A DNA stretch of 35,453 nt, taken from the NCBI GenBank assembly GCA_910587365.1, contig CAJUKJ010000014.1, positions 1-35,453 of the forward strand, in the 5' to 3' direction. Made by a program: the position numbers and the translations under genes. The notes beneath the pieces are model-generated. The model was not told where the DNA came from. It saw nothing but the letters and a program-made list of their open reading frames with translations, and made no database searches. The number at the start of each line of letters is the position of its first letter. Positions within the stretch are counted from its first letter, which is position 1. Positions 27,001 through 34,414 of the stretch are shown here, one piece after another. Source of the DNA: an uncultured Christensenellaceae bacterium. Lineage in GTDB: Bacteria; Bacillota; Clostridia; Christensenellales; Borkfalkiaceae.

Positions 27001-28474
27001 GATAATAAACGGGGGTATCAGTTTCATTTCCGTTTACAGTAGTTTTAAGGTTTAAATAACGTGCAAGCTGACCGTTAATGGAAGCTACCGAGAAAGAACC
27101 GTTGAACGTGGAAGGCGAACCGACCGTACCCGAGTCCGGGTTGGAAGCGCGGTTTGTACCGAACACGCTGCCGAAGCCTGCGCTGAATTCGTTACCCGCT
27201 GCCGCGATTACGCTTATACCCTCCTGTTTCAGTCTGTTGTACACTTCGTTTAAACGCGTGCCTTCAGTATCTCCGTCGATTGAAATAGAACCGAAACCCG
27301 AAGTCGTACCGATACTCATATTGATTACGTCAACGCCGAGGTTTACACAGTCCTCCAACGCCGCAATAATACTTTCGCTTGTCGCGCCGCCGAGGTCGGG
27401 ATTATCGAAGTCGTCGGTAAAGATTTTACATATAATAAGCTGTACGTCGGGAGCAACGCCGAGGAACTTAACGGGAGTTTCGTTGCCGTTCTCGTCCTTA
27501 ACAGTTTCGGTATAGCCGTCCTTATTTGTATAGCTGTCCGCTTGTCCGCTTATAATACCCGCAACGTGCGTGCCGTGCTGGGAATACGAGGGATAAACGT
27601 CCGCGTCGCCGTCGGCATAGTCGAAAGCGAAAGGAATTTTCGCACTGATAAATACGTCGTCCGCAGTAAGCGTAAGCCCGCGGTTGGCATACATACGCTC
27701 CGCGGTAAAGCTTTTACCGCTAAGCTTGTCGGCAATTACTTCCTTGGTAAATTCGTATTCTTCGGGAAGTACGCTGAAAGCTTCGTGCGTGTAATCAAGC
27801 CCCGTATCCAATACGGCAACTTTGATATTAGTGCCGTCGGCGTAATCTTCAAGAAAAGCGGAGGAATCGTAAATACCGGTACCGTAAACGTTGCTTATAA
27901 TTCCCGTGCCGCCCTCGCTTTCCGCTTCCTTGGGATATGCGTAGGTTTCCGAGAATACTACCGAAGTTACCTGCGGCAGCTTTTTTATTTTTTGAACGTC
28001 TGATACGTCAACTTCAATCGAAACGGCGTTTAAGACCGTGTTGAACGAAGAAATAAGCTTATATTTAACCCCGCTTCTCGATAACTGGTCGAGGAAATAT
28101 TCCTGGCTGTCACGGACGCTTTTAAGAGCCGATTTTCCGCTGAACGTTTCAAGGTACGCGGAAGCCGACTGGTTTTCGTCCTTTGTGTCAAGCAAAGGCT
28201 TTTGGTCTAAGCTGACGATAACACGCTGAACCCCGCTTACCGTATTTTTATAATTTTCGTTCTCCATTACGGCGGAACTCATATTTTCAAGCGCGATGCC
28301 CGTCAAATCCATCTTACCGGTAACGTCCGTAATATTAACGGTATCGTATTTACCCGTAGATATCTGATTCTTTTTATTGTTCTGCGCAAATGCAAGCGCG
28401 TTACCCGCCGCAAGCGAAACCGTCATTACGCCGGTAAGACAAACGCATGCAAGCCGTCTGAACTTAGAAGTCAT
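21005..28474 (-). CDS. Giant S8 subtilase fused to BspA-type leucine-rich repeats
   Basis: Cell-surface serine protease of 2489 aa. In order: signal peptide (1-30), I9-like propeptide (about 80-180), and S8 catalytic domain with Asp223 (VLDTGLD), His300 (HGTHVAG), oxyanion Asn428 (AAAGNE) and Ser680 (GTSMASP). A PA domain is inserted at about 535-630. Next comes an fn3-type domain ending near LPFMGFYGDWDD, as in lactocepin and C5a peptidases, then two Ig-like Big2 domains (about 1250-1430), about 27 LRR_5/BspA repeats (1455-2195), a Big3-like domain (about 2355-2440), one membrane helix (2453-2475) and a basic tail without LPxTG. All catalytic residues are intact. The ribosome binding site is GGAGGG. 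The position before opp suggests it makes peptides for import. Confidence 0.95.
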   Translation of the reverse strand: MTSKFRRLACVCLTGVMTVSLAAGNALAFAQNNKKNQISTGKYDTVNITDVTGKMDLTGIALENMSSAVMENENYKNTVSGVQRVIVSLDQKPLLDTKDENQSASAYLETFSGKSALKSVRDSQEYFLDQLSRSGVKYKLISSFNTVLNAVSIEVDVSDVQKIKKLPQVTSVVFSETYAYPKEAESEGGTGIISNVYGTGIYDSSAFLEDYADGTNIKVAVLDTGLDYTHEAFSVLPEEYEFTKEVIADKLSGKSFTAERMYANRGLTLTADDVFISAKIPFAFDYADGDADVYPSYSQHGTHVAGIISGQADSYTNKDGYTETVKDENGNETPVKFLGVAPDVQLIICKIFTDDFDNPDLGGATSESIIAALEDCVNLGVDVINMSIGTTSGFGSISIDGDTEGTRLNEVYNRLKQEGISVIAAAGNEFSAGFGSVFGTNRASNPDSGTVGSPSTFNGSFSVASINGQLARYLNLKTTVNGNETDTPVYYLDSNNANSVPYDFCARVLNKDFLGDRYVENMTKFKFKYVVVPGIGQASDYNAIVRGLLTDKSEGPVIALIKRGTSSFQDKVEIAERMGADAVIIYNNVAGTIRMSLGDIDNPIPAVSVTLDAGNAMTAAATGRKGYIEVDSSNQAGPFMNDYSSWGATPDLKLKPEITSHGGEITSTVSGGYAEMSGTSMASPNLAGFVALLRGYLKAQNPDITPQELTRLVNQMTMSTAIIVRDQQGLPYSPRKQGAGLATLANVFTTNAYLYTEEKSGEEYSSLANGLRGAEDNRPKIELGDDKQKKGVYELEFYINNTGNTALEFKTQSLFMTETLSADGLAVTEQAYMLGGSPVWKVGGSSVEEGGTFTVNAGEKKRINVTLTLSDAEKRYLNESFVNGMYVEGFLNLVSQTAGQCDLSLPFMGFYGDWDDAPLLDYNAFQIAEFQQDASYTDETRPQAQVFATQAYGAYTNDRYYVPLGSFMFNQDENANQIYVDEEHIAVSRYNDYYGIDSTRNYYTVTSIKALYAGLLRNVELATVDLYNVATGEKIEIIDPETGEPKRLYRMGKATANGGSAIPALVDLELSPEELGLDANGQYRLEFHFYRKAEDLNDPTKQDNTFEMNFYVDYEAPVLVESRIRYYDYKEGNKDKQSVYLDLDVFDNTYAQSVILCYAESDGTNDEGSVSLNLATNYITPIYNSVKNGINTVSIDITDIYEKYNGRLYVQIDDYALNHNVYQIGFSSAKASNLPSQFEFSDDGRITTDARGNKELTISVNEAYKLKLDYEGEANLSNFTWSSSRNSYVKIKDNEIFGAAKGDSVITVTGADNVRRTLTVHVVEGNTQLSVPSLSFGVITNSQDSLQKAQGSVKVNAGQNFTLEIESDPWYYPVESLQLEWSSSDPTVATVDQNGNVKTLDKEGIATISAFIVRDGVTSRIGATVILNVQDPFTVSGTTLVDYHGTGGVVKIPDDRNITVIGEDAFLDNDNITTIIIPKTVSQISEMAFRNCTALEYVYFISEEAKTPAIADLSIIMRYAFDGCTALKKVDLSNCKTITLDMYVFSGCTSLKEVVMMHKIGTMGDYAFSNCRSLTSADITGLHTAGTGVFNNCTALKEVKTAFFTDMGDRMFANCRGLEEIVVNTSNVSDNAFSGCTLLKKVTFGGTLEAGRSLEVRIGSRAFFGCGLLEEVSLNGQKLVSIGDRAFENCVSLAEFEISNDGVVFGESVFVGTNCVLKMPAADGYERTADGAVYKGTTLVFAPKTITADFAVREGTKEIGAYAFSDCTFADGVPELIVIPASVEKIGEGAFAHLAATSIVLSENITEIPDYAFYDTTITSVTIPAKVRILGESAFQGSMSLASVIFESGSALEEIGTNAFYDCNALTQITLPDGAAVMGSYVFGGCYRLERVTLPSLTSLGASTFYGCIALSEVSFGANATATGTNTFFVGYKGTDTDGNYVPQTNVLTSVTLGDKMSVLGSGVFAQCAQLVNVNLKNITVIGDNAFAGCSSLQTVTGLDKVTYIGDAAFADCSNLSRLDLTSALYIGNSAFYITDSGRSYTVVNVPAAVSIGNSAFAGGSEATIALPASLEYVGSGAFSNSSRLTSITVAGGNANYFSEDGVLYRNIIDGKTGKTQYELTAYPSARTAETYTIKEGTVSILANAFANLRSSDGTGGPVSSVVIPYSVKTIGHAAFYGSGIKEYTFHAITAPTLLIEYYDINMQTSDGTNVNYYSLFYQNFESDFLQFTSVNSNIVKSTLKINYPANGVGYEDYVYGLYFGQKAQLAEMPEDETRTLKEMIEGFASDLEVSTWASLTVNEENKAKIKAFSEDVKKAHRLYNNISSQVQRDFVGEENINKLFAIETALKPVKAKFGIAVSVANVTVSSESTHRSEYKAGEKFDMTGLELVVTYDDYSTEIADLSQISFAEGYDRPLEELDVEVVFIGYGKTIRIGVTVTEGDGNVGGDKLNPAVIYGPILGVVGAAAIAVAVVLIVKSKKKTKDGNSGEI
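21890..24112 (-). repeat. About 27 BspA-type leucine-rich repeats inside the subtilase
   Basis: Protein-level repeats of about 23-30 residues follow the pattern IGxxAFxxCxxLxxVxLP. I counted 27 units bearing the AF/VF core. Early units keep FxNCxxL, while several middle and late units have lost the cysteine. Repeats are divergent at DNA level, so recent tandem duplication is not indicated. BspA-type repeats bind host or microbial surface ligands in other bacteria. Confidence 0.85.
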
Positions 28475-28516
28475 ATATACCCTCCAAAAATTAGTATAAA
28501 CTTTTTTCTTTCAAAA

Positions 28517-31500
28517 CTATTCCGTAACAGTACCGTTTTCCTGCACTACGGATATAGTAGGAGAATCGAAGTAATCGTAAATAGCGGTGTAAACTACCCC
28601 GTCGGTGTCTGTTAATTTAAGTGTGTAAACACGGTCTATCAAACTGAAATCGATTATTTCATAGGTGTACGTTTTGCCCTTACTGTCGGTAACACCGCCG
28701 ATGCCGTCAAAGGTGTAGTACGTGGGATTTTCGGAGATATCCCTTACCCTTACATTGTAGAAATAATCTGTAGCGAGCAACTCGTAAGCAACTTCGCCGT
28801 TTACATACGCGCCCTGATGGGTTAAGGGAACCTCTCTCATTATAAGCGTTTCCGTATTACCATCTAACGTGTTTCTTGTCAGGACAAGCTGACCGCCGTT
28901 CACTCTGTAAACGTAGTCTAATGAAGAATTGCCGTTTACGACTACCGCAGTACCCCTGCCGTTTGCAAACACACCTACGTTCATACCGTCAAGATAAACC
29001 GAAGAATTAAACGAAGAAGTATAAACGCCTTTAAGCGCGCCCACGCGGTCTTCGGGAAGGCATATGTTATACGAACCGTAGCCGTACTCGTTGTCGCCGA
29101 CGGTCAACTCCGTCTGTCCGTTATAAGAGAAGCTGTTGACATACAGCTTAGTGCCGTTTGCAAGAGTAAAGCTGAGCCTGTTGCCCTCAACGTCGTAAAC
29201 GAACGTGACGGCTTCGCCGAGGTAAGACCCGATTGCCGTGAAATCAGCACCCACTTCGCTTATGACAAGCTTTCCGTCAACCGCTCCGCCTACCACCCAC
29301 TCGCCCGTGAAGGGATTTTCGACGGTAAGATTTGTATTGACCGAATTTACCGTAAGGACAAATACGTTTGACGAAGGCGATTTTACAAATTCGCCAATCT
29401 TCTGACCTTCGGCGGAAAGTATTTCCGTAACCTCCGAAGTGATTTTATAAGAATAAGTCTGTACTCCGTTTAAAGTGACCGTGCCGCCGTTGGGAAGGTA
29501 TCCGCCGCCGTTAAACGAGTATTTATCGCCCGATGAACTTACGTAAGTTACGCCGTGCAGATCGTCAAGACAGATGAGGTCGAACTCCCTTTCGCTTTCC
29601 TTAACGTTGACCGCCTTCGTTTCTTCGTTATATACAATATTATAAATCTTTCCGTTATACGAGAACGAACCCGAAAGGATATGTGCGTCAACCTTGTAAT
29701 TGCCCGCAGCCTCTCCGTTTATCGTAATAAGTCCGCGCGTCCTGACAATGCCCGAACCCGAGCCGCCGAAATCGTATCTGCCAAGTCCGTTAAACTGGAT
29801 AACGCCGAATTCCTCGCTTATCCATTCGCCTCTGAAATCGTCGTATATACAGAATAACGCACCGCTTGTAAGCCTGTTATAATAATATGAATATATGCTT
29901 CCGCGCAGCGTGTCGTCGCTTGCATTGTAAGTCAGTTCGCCCAAAAGTGCGTCCTGCTGGTACAGCACTGCGGTAACAATTGTTGTTTCATTCTCTTCGT
30001 CGTACTGCGCTACTACGCTGTAATCGAAATCGGAAATATATCTGTTAGCTCCGTAAACAATCCTTCCGGTACCGTAATTTTCATTATTGATGCCGTTAAA
30101 GGTAATGCCGACCGCTTCCGTCGTGTTGAAATATTTCCATTCGCCGGCAAAGCTTGAATATTTATAGAAAGTTTCCTTGTAGCTGCCGAAATCGGCTTCG
30201 AGGAAGCCGTCGTCGTCAAAGCTAACTTTGACGCCCTTATCGGTAGTAAGCACGTTTCCTTCAACGCTATAAGTTCCGTTTTCGGTTCTTAAAACGATAT
30301 CCCTGCCGACTTTTTCGTAATAATTATAGATATAGTTGCCTAAGCCGTCGAAATTAAAGCTCTTTACGGAAGTAGCCGACTTTTCCCACGCGCCAAAGAA
30401 TGCGTCGTAAGGCGAAAGAACCGTGTTTCCGATAGCCGTAACAACGCCGTCGGAATTTATCGTACCCGTCTGGACGCCGCCGTCGGTAGTTAAGGTAATA
30501 ACGTTACCGTCAACCTTGTAAGTGAACTCCTGTGCGCCGGCAGTTCCCGTACCGTCGGGAGAGAAAGTATAAGTTACGTTTGACGCACTGTAATTGCCGT
30601 AAACAAAGTTTTCCAGCTCCTTTACCACAACAAGGGGACTTGCCGAAGTATAGTAGTTTGAACGGTCAACCACTGCGCTGCCGTTATAACCCGAAGCAAT
30701 ATTTACTATTGAAAGTGTGCCGTCGGAACCAACATTCGCTTCCGCGCAGAAATATATTGAATTATACAGATACTTGCCGTCAGACTGCAAAATCGACTCT
30801 ATAACCTCGAACGCGGCGTTTTCGTACATTGTAACCGAACTGCCGTTGTACGAATAGAAGGTCGTATGACTGAACGCGCCTTCCCTGTAAATAAGAGTGC
30901 CGTTTAAACAGAGTTCGAGATATGCACCGTTACCCCCCACGATATAGTACTTGCCCGCCACCTGCGAGTAATCCGCAAAGCCCGTATAGAAGGTTTCGTT
31001 TCCGTAGGGAACGTAAGCGAGGGGAACCTTCTGGGTTAATCCGCTGTCGAAGAAATATCCGTATGAACGCTGTACACCCGAACCGACAAACCTTTGCACT
31101 CCGCTGTCGGCATCTTCGTAAAGCTCAGCCATTGTATATGCGCCGCTAAGACCTACTTCCTTGGTCGTACTGCCGATTACGGCGACGTTGCCGTAATCGA
31201 AGGTTAAGATATAAGCTGCGTTACAGCTTACGGGGACGGGATACTGCCCATCAAAGTTCCAGTCGCCTGCAATCCAGTTAAGAGTGTCTGTTGCGAAAGT
31301 CCTGTTGAGAGTATGTCCCGCAGCGGCGGTATAAGTGTTTATAACGAGTGCCTCGGAAGCTTCAACAAACGACAGCCCCGCACCATCGCGCGCGCCTGCA
31401 ACCGCACCGGCGTGATTGAAAGCATTGCCGGGGGTTACCGCATAAGCCGATACGTCTGCACTTGTATAGCAGCTGTAAATTATCGCGTCGTAAGAAACGT

Positions 31501-33007
31501 AACCCGCGATACCACCAGCATATGAATGGGCGTATCTCGATAAGGTTGCGTTATTTGGAACTGCGCTGTACGCCTCTACCAAACCGCCGACGAAGTAGCT
31601 GTTCTTTATTGCGGTGTAAGCACCCATATATCCTACAAGTCCGCCGGTGTTAACCGCACCTGCTACGTTCGCTTTGGAATAACTGTTGAATATATACGAA
31701 TTAGCCGCTTCGTCCGAAGCTTCAAGCGAGCCGACAAGTCCGCCAGCCGCATATATCCAGCCCGCATTGCCGTTGACTTCAACGTCCGCCTGAGTGGAAA
31801 CAAGCGTAGAATTGAATTTCAGCGTTTCGCTGCCGTATGCGGAAAGAAGTCTGCCCACTACCCCGCCAACGTATCCGAAATTGGATTCGGCGGGTCCGTT
31901 TGCGTTTATTACGCCCTCTACGGTACAGCCTGTAATGTTAACGCCAATGCCGTAGCCGACAAGTCCGCCCGCATAGAACGAGCTGCCGCCGAGCTTCGCG
32001 CCGTCTATATCGATAGTAAAATCTTTAAGATGAAGGTTGCGTATTTCAACTGGCGCGTTTGTGTTGGCGTTTGCTATGCCGAACATTCCTATATACGGCA
32101 TAAACACGGGAAGATATGAAGTACTTTCGTCCGTAAAAGTATCGCTTATATAATAATTTGAAATAGTTTTACCGTTTCCGTCGAACGTGCCTGCGAAATA
32201 CGATGTAAGGGTAGACTGTCCGGAAGACATTATTCCGTCGCCTATTATAAACAACTGCTCTCCCTGTAAGTCGATATCGTTCATAAGCTTATAGTGCGAT
32301 GCACCGAAACGACCGTTATAGAAAGGGTCGCGGACAAGTGCAGACATATAATAGAGGTCAACGGGTTTTTCGATAAGATAGGGGTCATCGGCAGTACCGC
32401 TTCCCGCACCGCGCCTTTCGGTAAAGCCCGTATCCTCTACAAGTCCTATAACCGTGATATTCGTATCTGCGGTAACGTTAAATTTGTACAATCCGTCGTT
32501 CTCGCTGAGAATAACCGTGTTGGCAAGAACGCTGTATTCGGATTCGGGGTTATAGTATACGCTTATGTCAAGCGAAAAGCTTATTTCATCCCCTTCATCC
32601 GCAACGACGCTTGTAAGCTCTTTGCCGTCGGCGTCCTTATAGGCAATGCGGTTGTCGCCGCGGTCGAACGTAACGTTATATGAATTTAAATAGGAAATCC
32701 CCGTAACCGTAACGGTTGTTTCCGATTTCATAATAAATTTATAAAATCCGCTTTCATCGGCGGTAAGAACGTCGTCGTTGGCTTTTACCACGGGTTCTCC
32801 CTGAACTTTATCGGAGCAACTGATTTTAAACGCAACCTCTTCGCCGTCTTTGACCTCGAAACCGGAAGGCACTTCGCAATCGTAAGTAACCCCCCTTACA
32901 TTTTCGAGGGTAAGAATATAATATTTCGGTTCGTGGCTGCAAGCCGCGGCAAGTCCGAGGCAAACAAAACAGGTTAACGTCAATATCAGTATCAGAAATT
33001 TTTTCAT
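28517..33007 (-). CDS. Large GLUG-repeat surface lipoprotein with tandem C-terminal beta modules
   Basis: Lipoprotein of 1496 aa, function unknown. The start is the ATG at 33007 with GGAGG just upstream; the in-frame ATG at 33019 overlaps that ribosome binding site. Lipobox LAAAC gives Cys23. Two similar modules of about 75 residues follow, each ending G-x-YKF...T-x-TV-x-G. Residues about 200-590 are GLUG-type beta-helix repeats (KLMNDIDLQGE, TFDGNGKTISNYYIS, GGLVGYGIGVNITGC, GGVVGRL, GGLVGYMG). The C-terminal 850 residues repeat a beta module with core FxGxW...ITFNGxGxY, perhaps lipocalin-like. First gene of operon A, 42 nt before the subtilase. Probably adhesive or ligand-binding. Confidence 0.88.
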   Translation of the reverse strand: MKKFLILILTLTCFVCLGLAAACSHEPKYYILTLENVRGVTYDCEVPSGFEVKDGEEVAFKISCSDKVQGEPVVKANDDVLTADESGFYKFIMKSETTVTVTGISYLNSYNVTFDRGDNRIAYKDADGKELTSVVADEGDEISFSLDISVYYNPESEYSVLANTVILSENDGLYKFNVTADTNITVIGLVEDTGFTERRGAGSGTADDPYLIEKPVDLYYMSALVRDPFYNGRFGASHYKLMNDIDLQGEQLFIIGDGIMSSGQSTLTSYFAGTFDGNGKTISNYYISDTFTDESTSYLPVFMPYIGMFGIANANTNAPVEIRNLHLKDFTIDIDGAKLGGSSFYAGGLVGYGIGVNITGCTVEGVINANGPAESNFGYVGGVVGRLLSAYGSETLKFNSTLVSTQADVEVNGNAGWIYAAGGLVGSLEASDEAANSYIFNSYSKANVAGAVNTGGLVGYMGAYTAIKNSYFVGGLVEAYSAVPNNATLSRYAHSYAGGIAGYVSYDAIIYSCYTSADVSAYAVTPGNAFNHAGAVAGARDGAGLSFVEASEALVINTYTAAAGHTLNRTFATDTLNWIAGDWNFDGQYPVPVSCNAAYILTFDYGNVAVIGSTTKEVGLSGAYTMAELYEDADSGVQRFVGSGVQRSYGYFFDSGLTQKVPLAYVPYGNETFYTGFADYSQVAGKYYIVGGNGAYLELCLNGTLIYREGAFSHTTFYSYNGSSVTMYENAAFEVIESILQSDGKYLYNSIYFCAEANVGSDGTLSIVNIASGYNGSAVVDRSNYYTSASPLVVVKELENFVYGNYSASNVTYTFSPDGTGTAGAQEFTYKVDGNVITLTTDGGVQTGTINSDGVVTAIGNTVLSPYDAFFGAWEKSATSVKSFNFDGLGNYIYNYYEKVGRDIVLRTENGTYSVEGNVLTTDKGVKVSFDDDGFLEADFGSYKETFYKYSSFAGEWKYFNTTEAVGITFNGINNENYGTGRIVYGANRYISDFDYSVVAQYDEENETTIVTAVLYQQDALLGELTYNASDDTLRGSIYSYYYNRLTSGALFCIYDDFRGEWISEEFGVIQFNGLGRYDFGGSGSGIVRTRGLITINGEAAGNYKVDAHILSGSFSYNGKIYNIVYNEETKAVNVKESEREFDLICLDDLHGVTYVSSSGDKYSFNGGGYLPNGGTVTLNGVQTYSYKITSEVTEILSAEGQKIGEFVKSPSSNVFVLTVNSVNTNLTVENPFTGEWVVGGAVDGKLVISEVGADFTAIGSYLGEAVTFVYDVEGNRLSFTLANGTKLYVNSFSYNGQTELTVGDNEYGYGSYNICLPEDRVGALKGVYTSSFNSSVYLDGMNVGVFANGRGTAVVVNGNSSLDYVYRVNGGQLVLTRNTLDGNTETLIMREVPLTHQGAYVNGEVAYELLATDYFYNVRVRDISENPTYYTFDGIGGVTDSKGKTYTYEIIDFSLIDRVYTLKLTDTDGVVYTAIYDYFDSPTISVVQENGTVTE

Positions 33008-33076
33008 AAAGTCCTCCATAAGTAATAAGGAATAAACGCAGCTTCTCGCCGCATTGCTGTTTTATATCTTCCGCCC

Positions 33077-33100
33077 GACGGAAAAATTACGTCTTCCGTC
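33077..33100 (-). promoter_or_regulatory. Stem-loop in the operon A leader
   Basis: A 7-bp perfect stem (33077-33083 with 33094-33100, 10-nt loop) would lie about 20 nt inside the transcript made from the candidate promoter at 33127-33155. It has no U tract, so a terminator is unlikely. A 5' stem-loop could protect this very long mRNA. Confidence 0.35.
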
Positions 33101-33126
33101 CCCAATTTAAAAAATATCCATTTCGC

Positions 33127-33155
33127 ATTATACAATAAACCGAATAAAAATACAA
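33127..33155 (-). promoter_or_regulatory. Candidate promoter of operon A
   Basis: Minus-strand TTGTAT (33150-33155) and a perfect TATAAT (33127-33132) are 17 nt apart. Transcription would start near 33120, giving a leader of about 113 nt before the 1496-aa lipoprotein. No other good promoter is evident before the next 21 kb of packed genes. Confidence 0.55.
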
Positions 33156-33337
33156 CTAATTTAACTGCCGTTTGTGTGAAATTATATATTAAGCATAAAA
33201 ATTACGAAGAATTTGCAATTAGCTTGAAAATATTGTTAATAATTATAGAAAAGGATTAACAAAAAAACGTTAAAACCAATTTTATAATCAATTTGCAAAC
33301 AATTAATTTGTTTTCCGCGTCCCGAAAATTATATAAG

Positions 33338-33360
33338 TTTATGCAAATTAAATGCATAAA
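33338..33360. promoter_or_regulatory. Inverted repeat, possible operator, in the divergent intergenic region
   Basis: Perfect 8-bp arms TTTATGCA and TGCATAAA are separated by 7 nt. The site lies 57 nt upstream of the -35 element of the YitT gene, within the 446-bp AT-rich region between divergent transcripts. The size fits a helix-turn-helix operator. No regulator gene is in the window. Confidence 0.35.
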
Positions 33361-33416
33361 CACTTCCGCAACGCGCCGTATGGCGTTTTTAACTGATGCG
33401 TCCGTGGTAATTTATA

Positions 33417-33444
33417 TTGACAGAATTGCCGATTTGGTTATAAT
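33417..33444 (+). promoter_or_regulatory. Near-consensus sigma-A promoter of the YitT-family gene
   Basis: Perfect TTGACA (33417-33422) and perfect TATAAT (33439-33444) are 16 nt apart. Transcription would start near 33451, leaving only about 15 nt of leader including the AAGGAG ribosome binding site. Confidence 0.85.
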
Positions 33445-33465
33445 ATTAATTAAGGAGTAATAAAA

Positions 33466-34365
33466 GTGAAAAAAACCGTAGTCGTCGGACTGATTAAAAA
33501 ATACCTGTTAATATTGCTGGGCTGCATAATATATTCGCTCGGCGTCGCGCTTTTTCTCGACGTCAATAAACTTGCTTCGGGCGGCGTAACGGGAATAGCA
33601 ATAATTTTAAATTATCTGATAGACCTTCCCTGGCTAAATACCGGCATAATCATAGTAATAATAAACGTGCCGCTTTTTGTACTCGGCGCGGTCTTTTTCG
33701 GCAAAAACTTTATACTTTCAACCATAATAACAACCGTGGTTTCTTCGCTTTTAATCGAGCTTTGGAACTTCGTATTTATTACCAAGCTGCAAATAACTCT
33801 AATCGACGATTTACTTATAAGCGCACTGTTCGGGGGCGCGCTTTACGGCGCGGGGCTTGGAATTATTTTCAGAATGGGCAGCACAACCGGCGGAACGGAC
33901 ATCATTATTAAAATTTTGCGTAAGAAATTCAGATATATCCGCACAGGCGTAATTTCTATGGTAATAGATTTAATTATCGTTATGCTTTCGGCTATAATTT
34001 TCAGGGACGTAAAGCTTACGTGTTACACGGTTATTTCCATAGTTATTTTTACCGTTGCGTTCGACTGGGTGCTTTACGGCGGAAATTCCGCAAAACTTGT
34101 ATACATCATTACTTCCGATGAAAAATCAAAGCTTATATGCGAAGGGATTTTAAAAGAGCTTGACATTACCGCAACCTATGTAGACGGCGAAGGTGCGTAT
34201 ACCGGTACAGAAAAAAGAATTATTCTTTGCGCAATTAAAAATTTTTCGTACCCGAAACTGCGCGACATTGTGAAGAAAATCGACCCGAACGCGTTTACCA
34301 TAGTGACCTCGGCAAAAGAAATTTACGGCGAAGGTTATAAAAAGCACACCGACGAAGATTTATAA
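33466..34365 (+). CDS. YitT-family membrane protein (DUF161-DUF2179)
   Basis: Membrane protein of 299 aa in the YitT family, normal length. Five or six helices fill residues 8-205, with the family motifs ALFLDVNKLASGGVTGIAI near the start and GSTTGGTDII in the middle. A cytoplasmic DUF2179 domain follows (about 215-290: VYIITSDEKSKLI, ATYVDGEGAYTG, and a C-terminal FTIVTSAKEIYGEGY). The transported or sensed molecule is unknown for most members. The start is GTG, 8 nt after AAGGAG, behind a strong promoter. It is a single-gene unit convergent with the SGNH hydrolase gene. Confidence 0.93.
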   Translation: MKKTVVVGLIKKYLLILLGCIIYSLGVALFLDVNKLASGGVTGIAIILNYLIDLPWLNTGIIIVIINVPLFVLGAVFFGKNFILSTIITTVVSSLLIELWNFVFITKLQITLIDDLLISALFGGALYGAGLGIIFRMGSTTGGTDIIIKILRKKFRYIRTGVISMVIDLIIVMLSAIIFRDVKLTCYTVISIVIFTVAFDWVLYGGNSAKLVYIITSDEKSKLICEGILKELDITATYVDGEGAYTGTEKRIILCAIKNFSYPKLRDIVKKIDPNAFTIVTSAKEIYGEGYKKHTDEDL

Positions 34366-34372
34366 TAATTAC

Positions 34373-34400
34373 GGCGCAGACGTTAAAAAACGTCTGCGCC
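34373..34400. terminator. Shared bidirectional hairpin terminator
   Basis: A perfect 12-bp stem (34373-34384 with 34389-34400) with an AAAA loop lies between the convergent YitT and SGNH-hydrolase genes, 7 nt after one stop and 14 nt after the other. Flanks are T-rich on the plus strand (TATTTCG) and T/A-rich on the minus strand (GTAATTATTA). No long U tract is present on either side. Confidence 0.7.
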
Positions 34401-34414
34401 TATTTCGTATCGGT

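Larger units (their letters stand above)
33020..33465. other. 446-bp AT-rich divergent intergenic region
   Basis: This stretch holds the operon A leader and candidate promoter (33127-33155), the inverted repeat at 33338-33360 and the YitT promoter (33417-33444). A small hairpin with five T (33371-33391, plus strand) lies just before the YitT promoter. The middle part (about 33160-33330) is very AT-rich; I see no gene there, only a repeated ATTTGCAA octamer. Confidence 0.6.

Noticed and set aside
33371..33391. Short hairpin followed by five T on the plus strand, before the YitT promoter
   Set aside because: It looks like a terminator, but no plus-strand gene precedes it and the stem is only about 5 bp; noted within the intergenic entry only.
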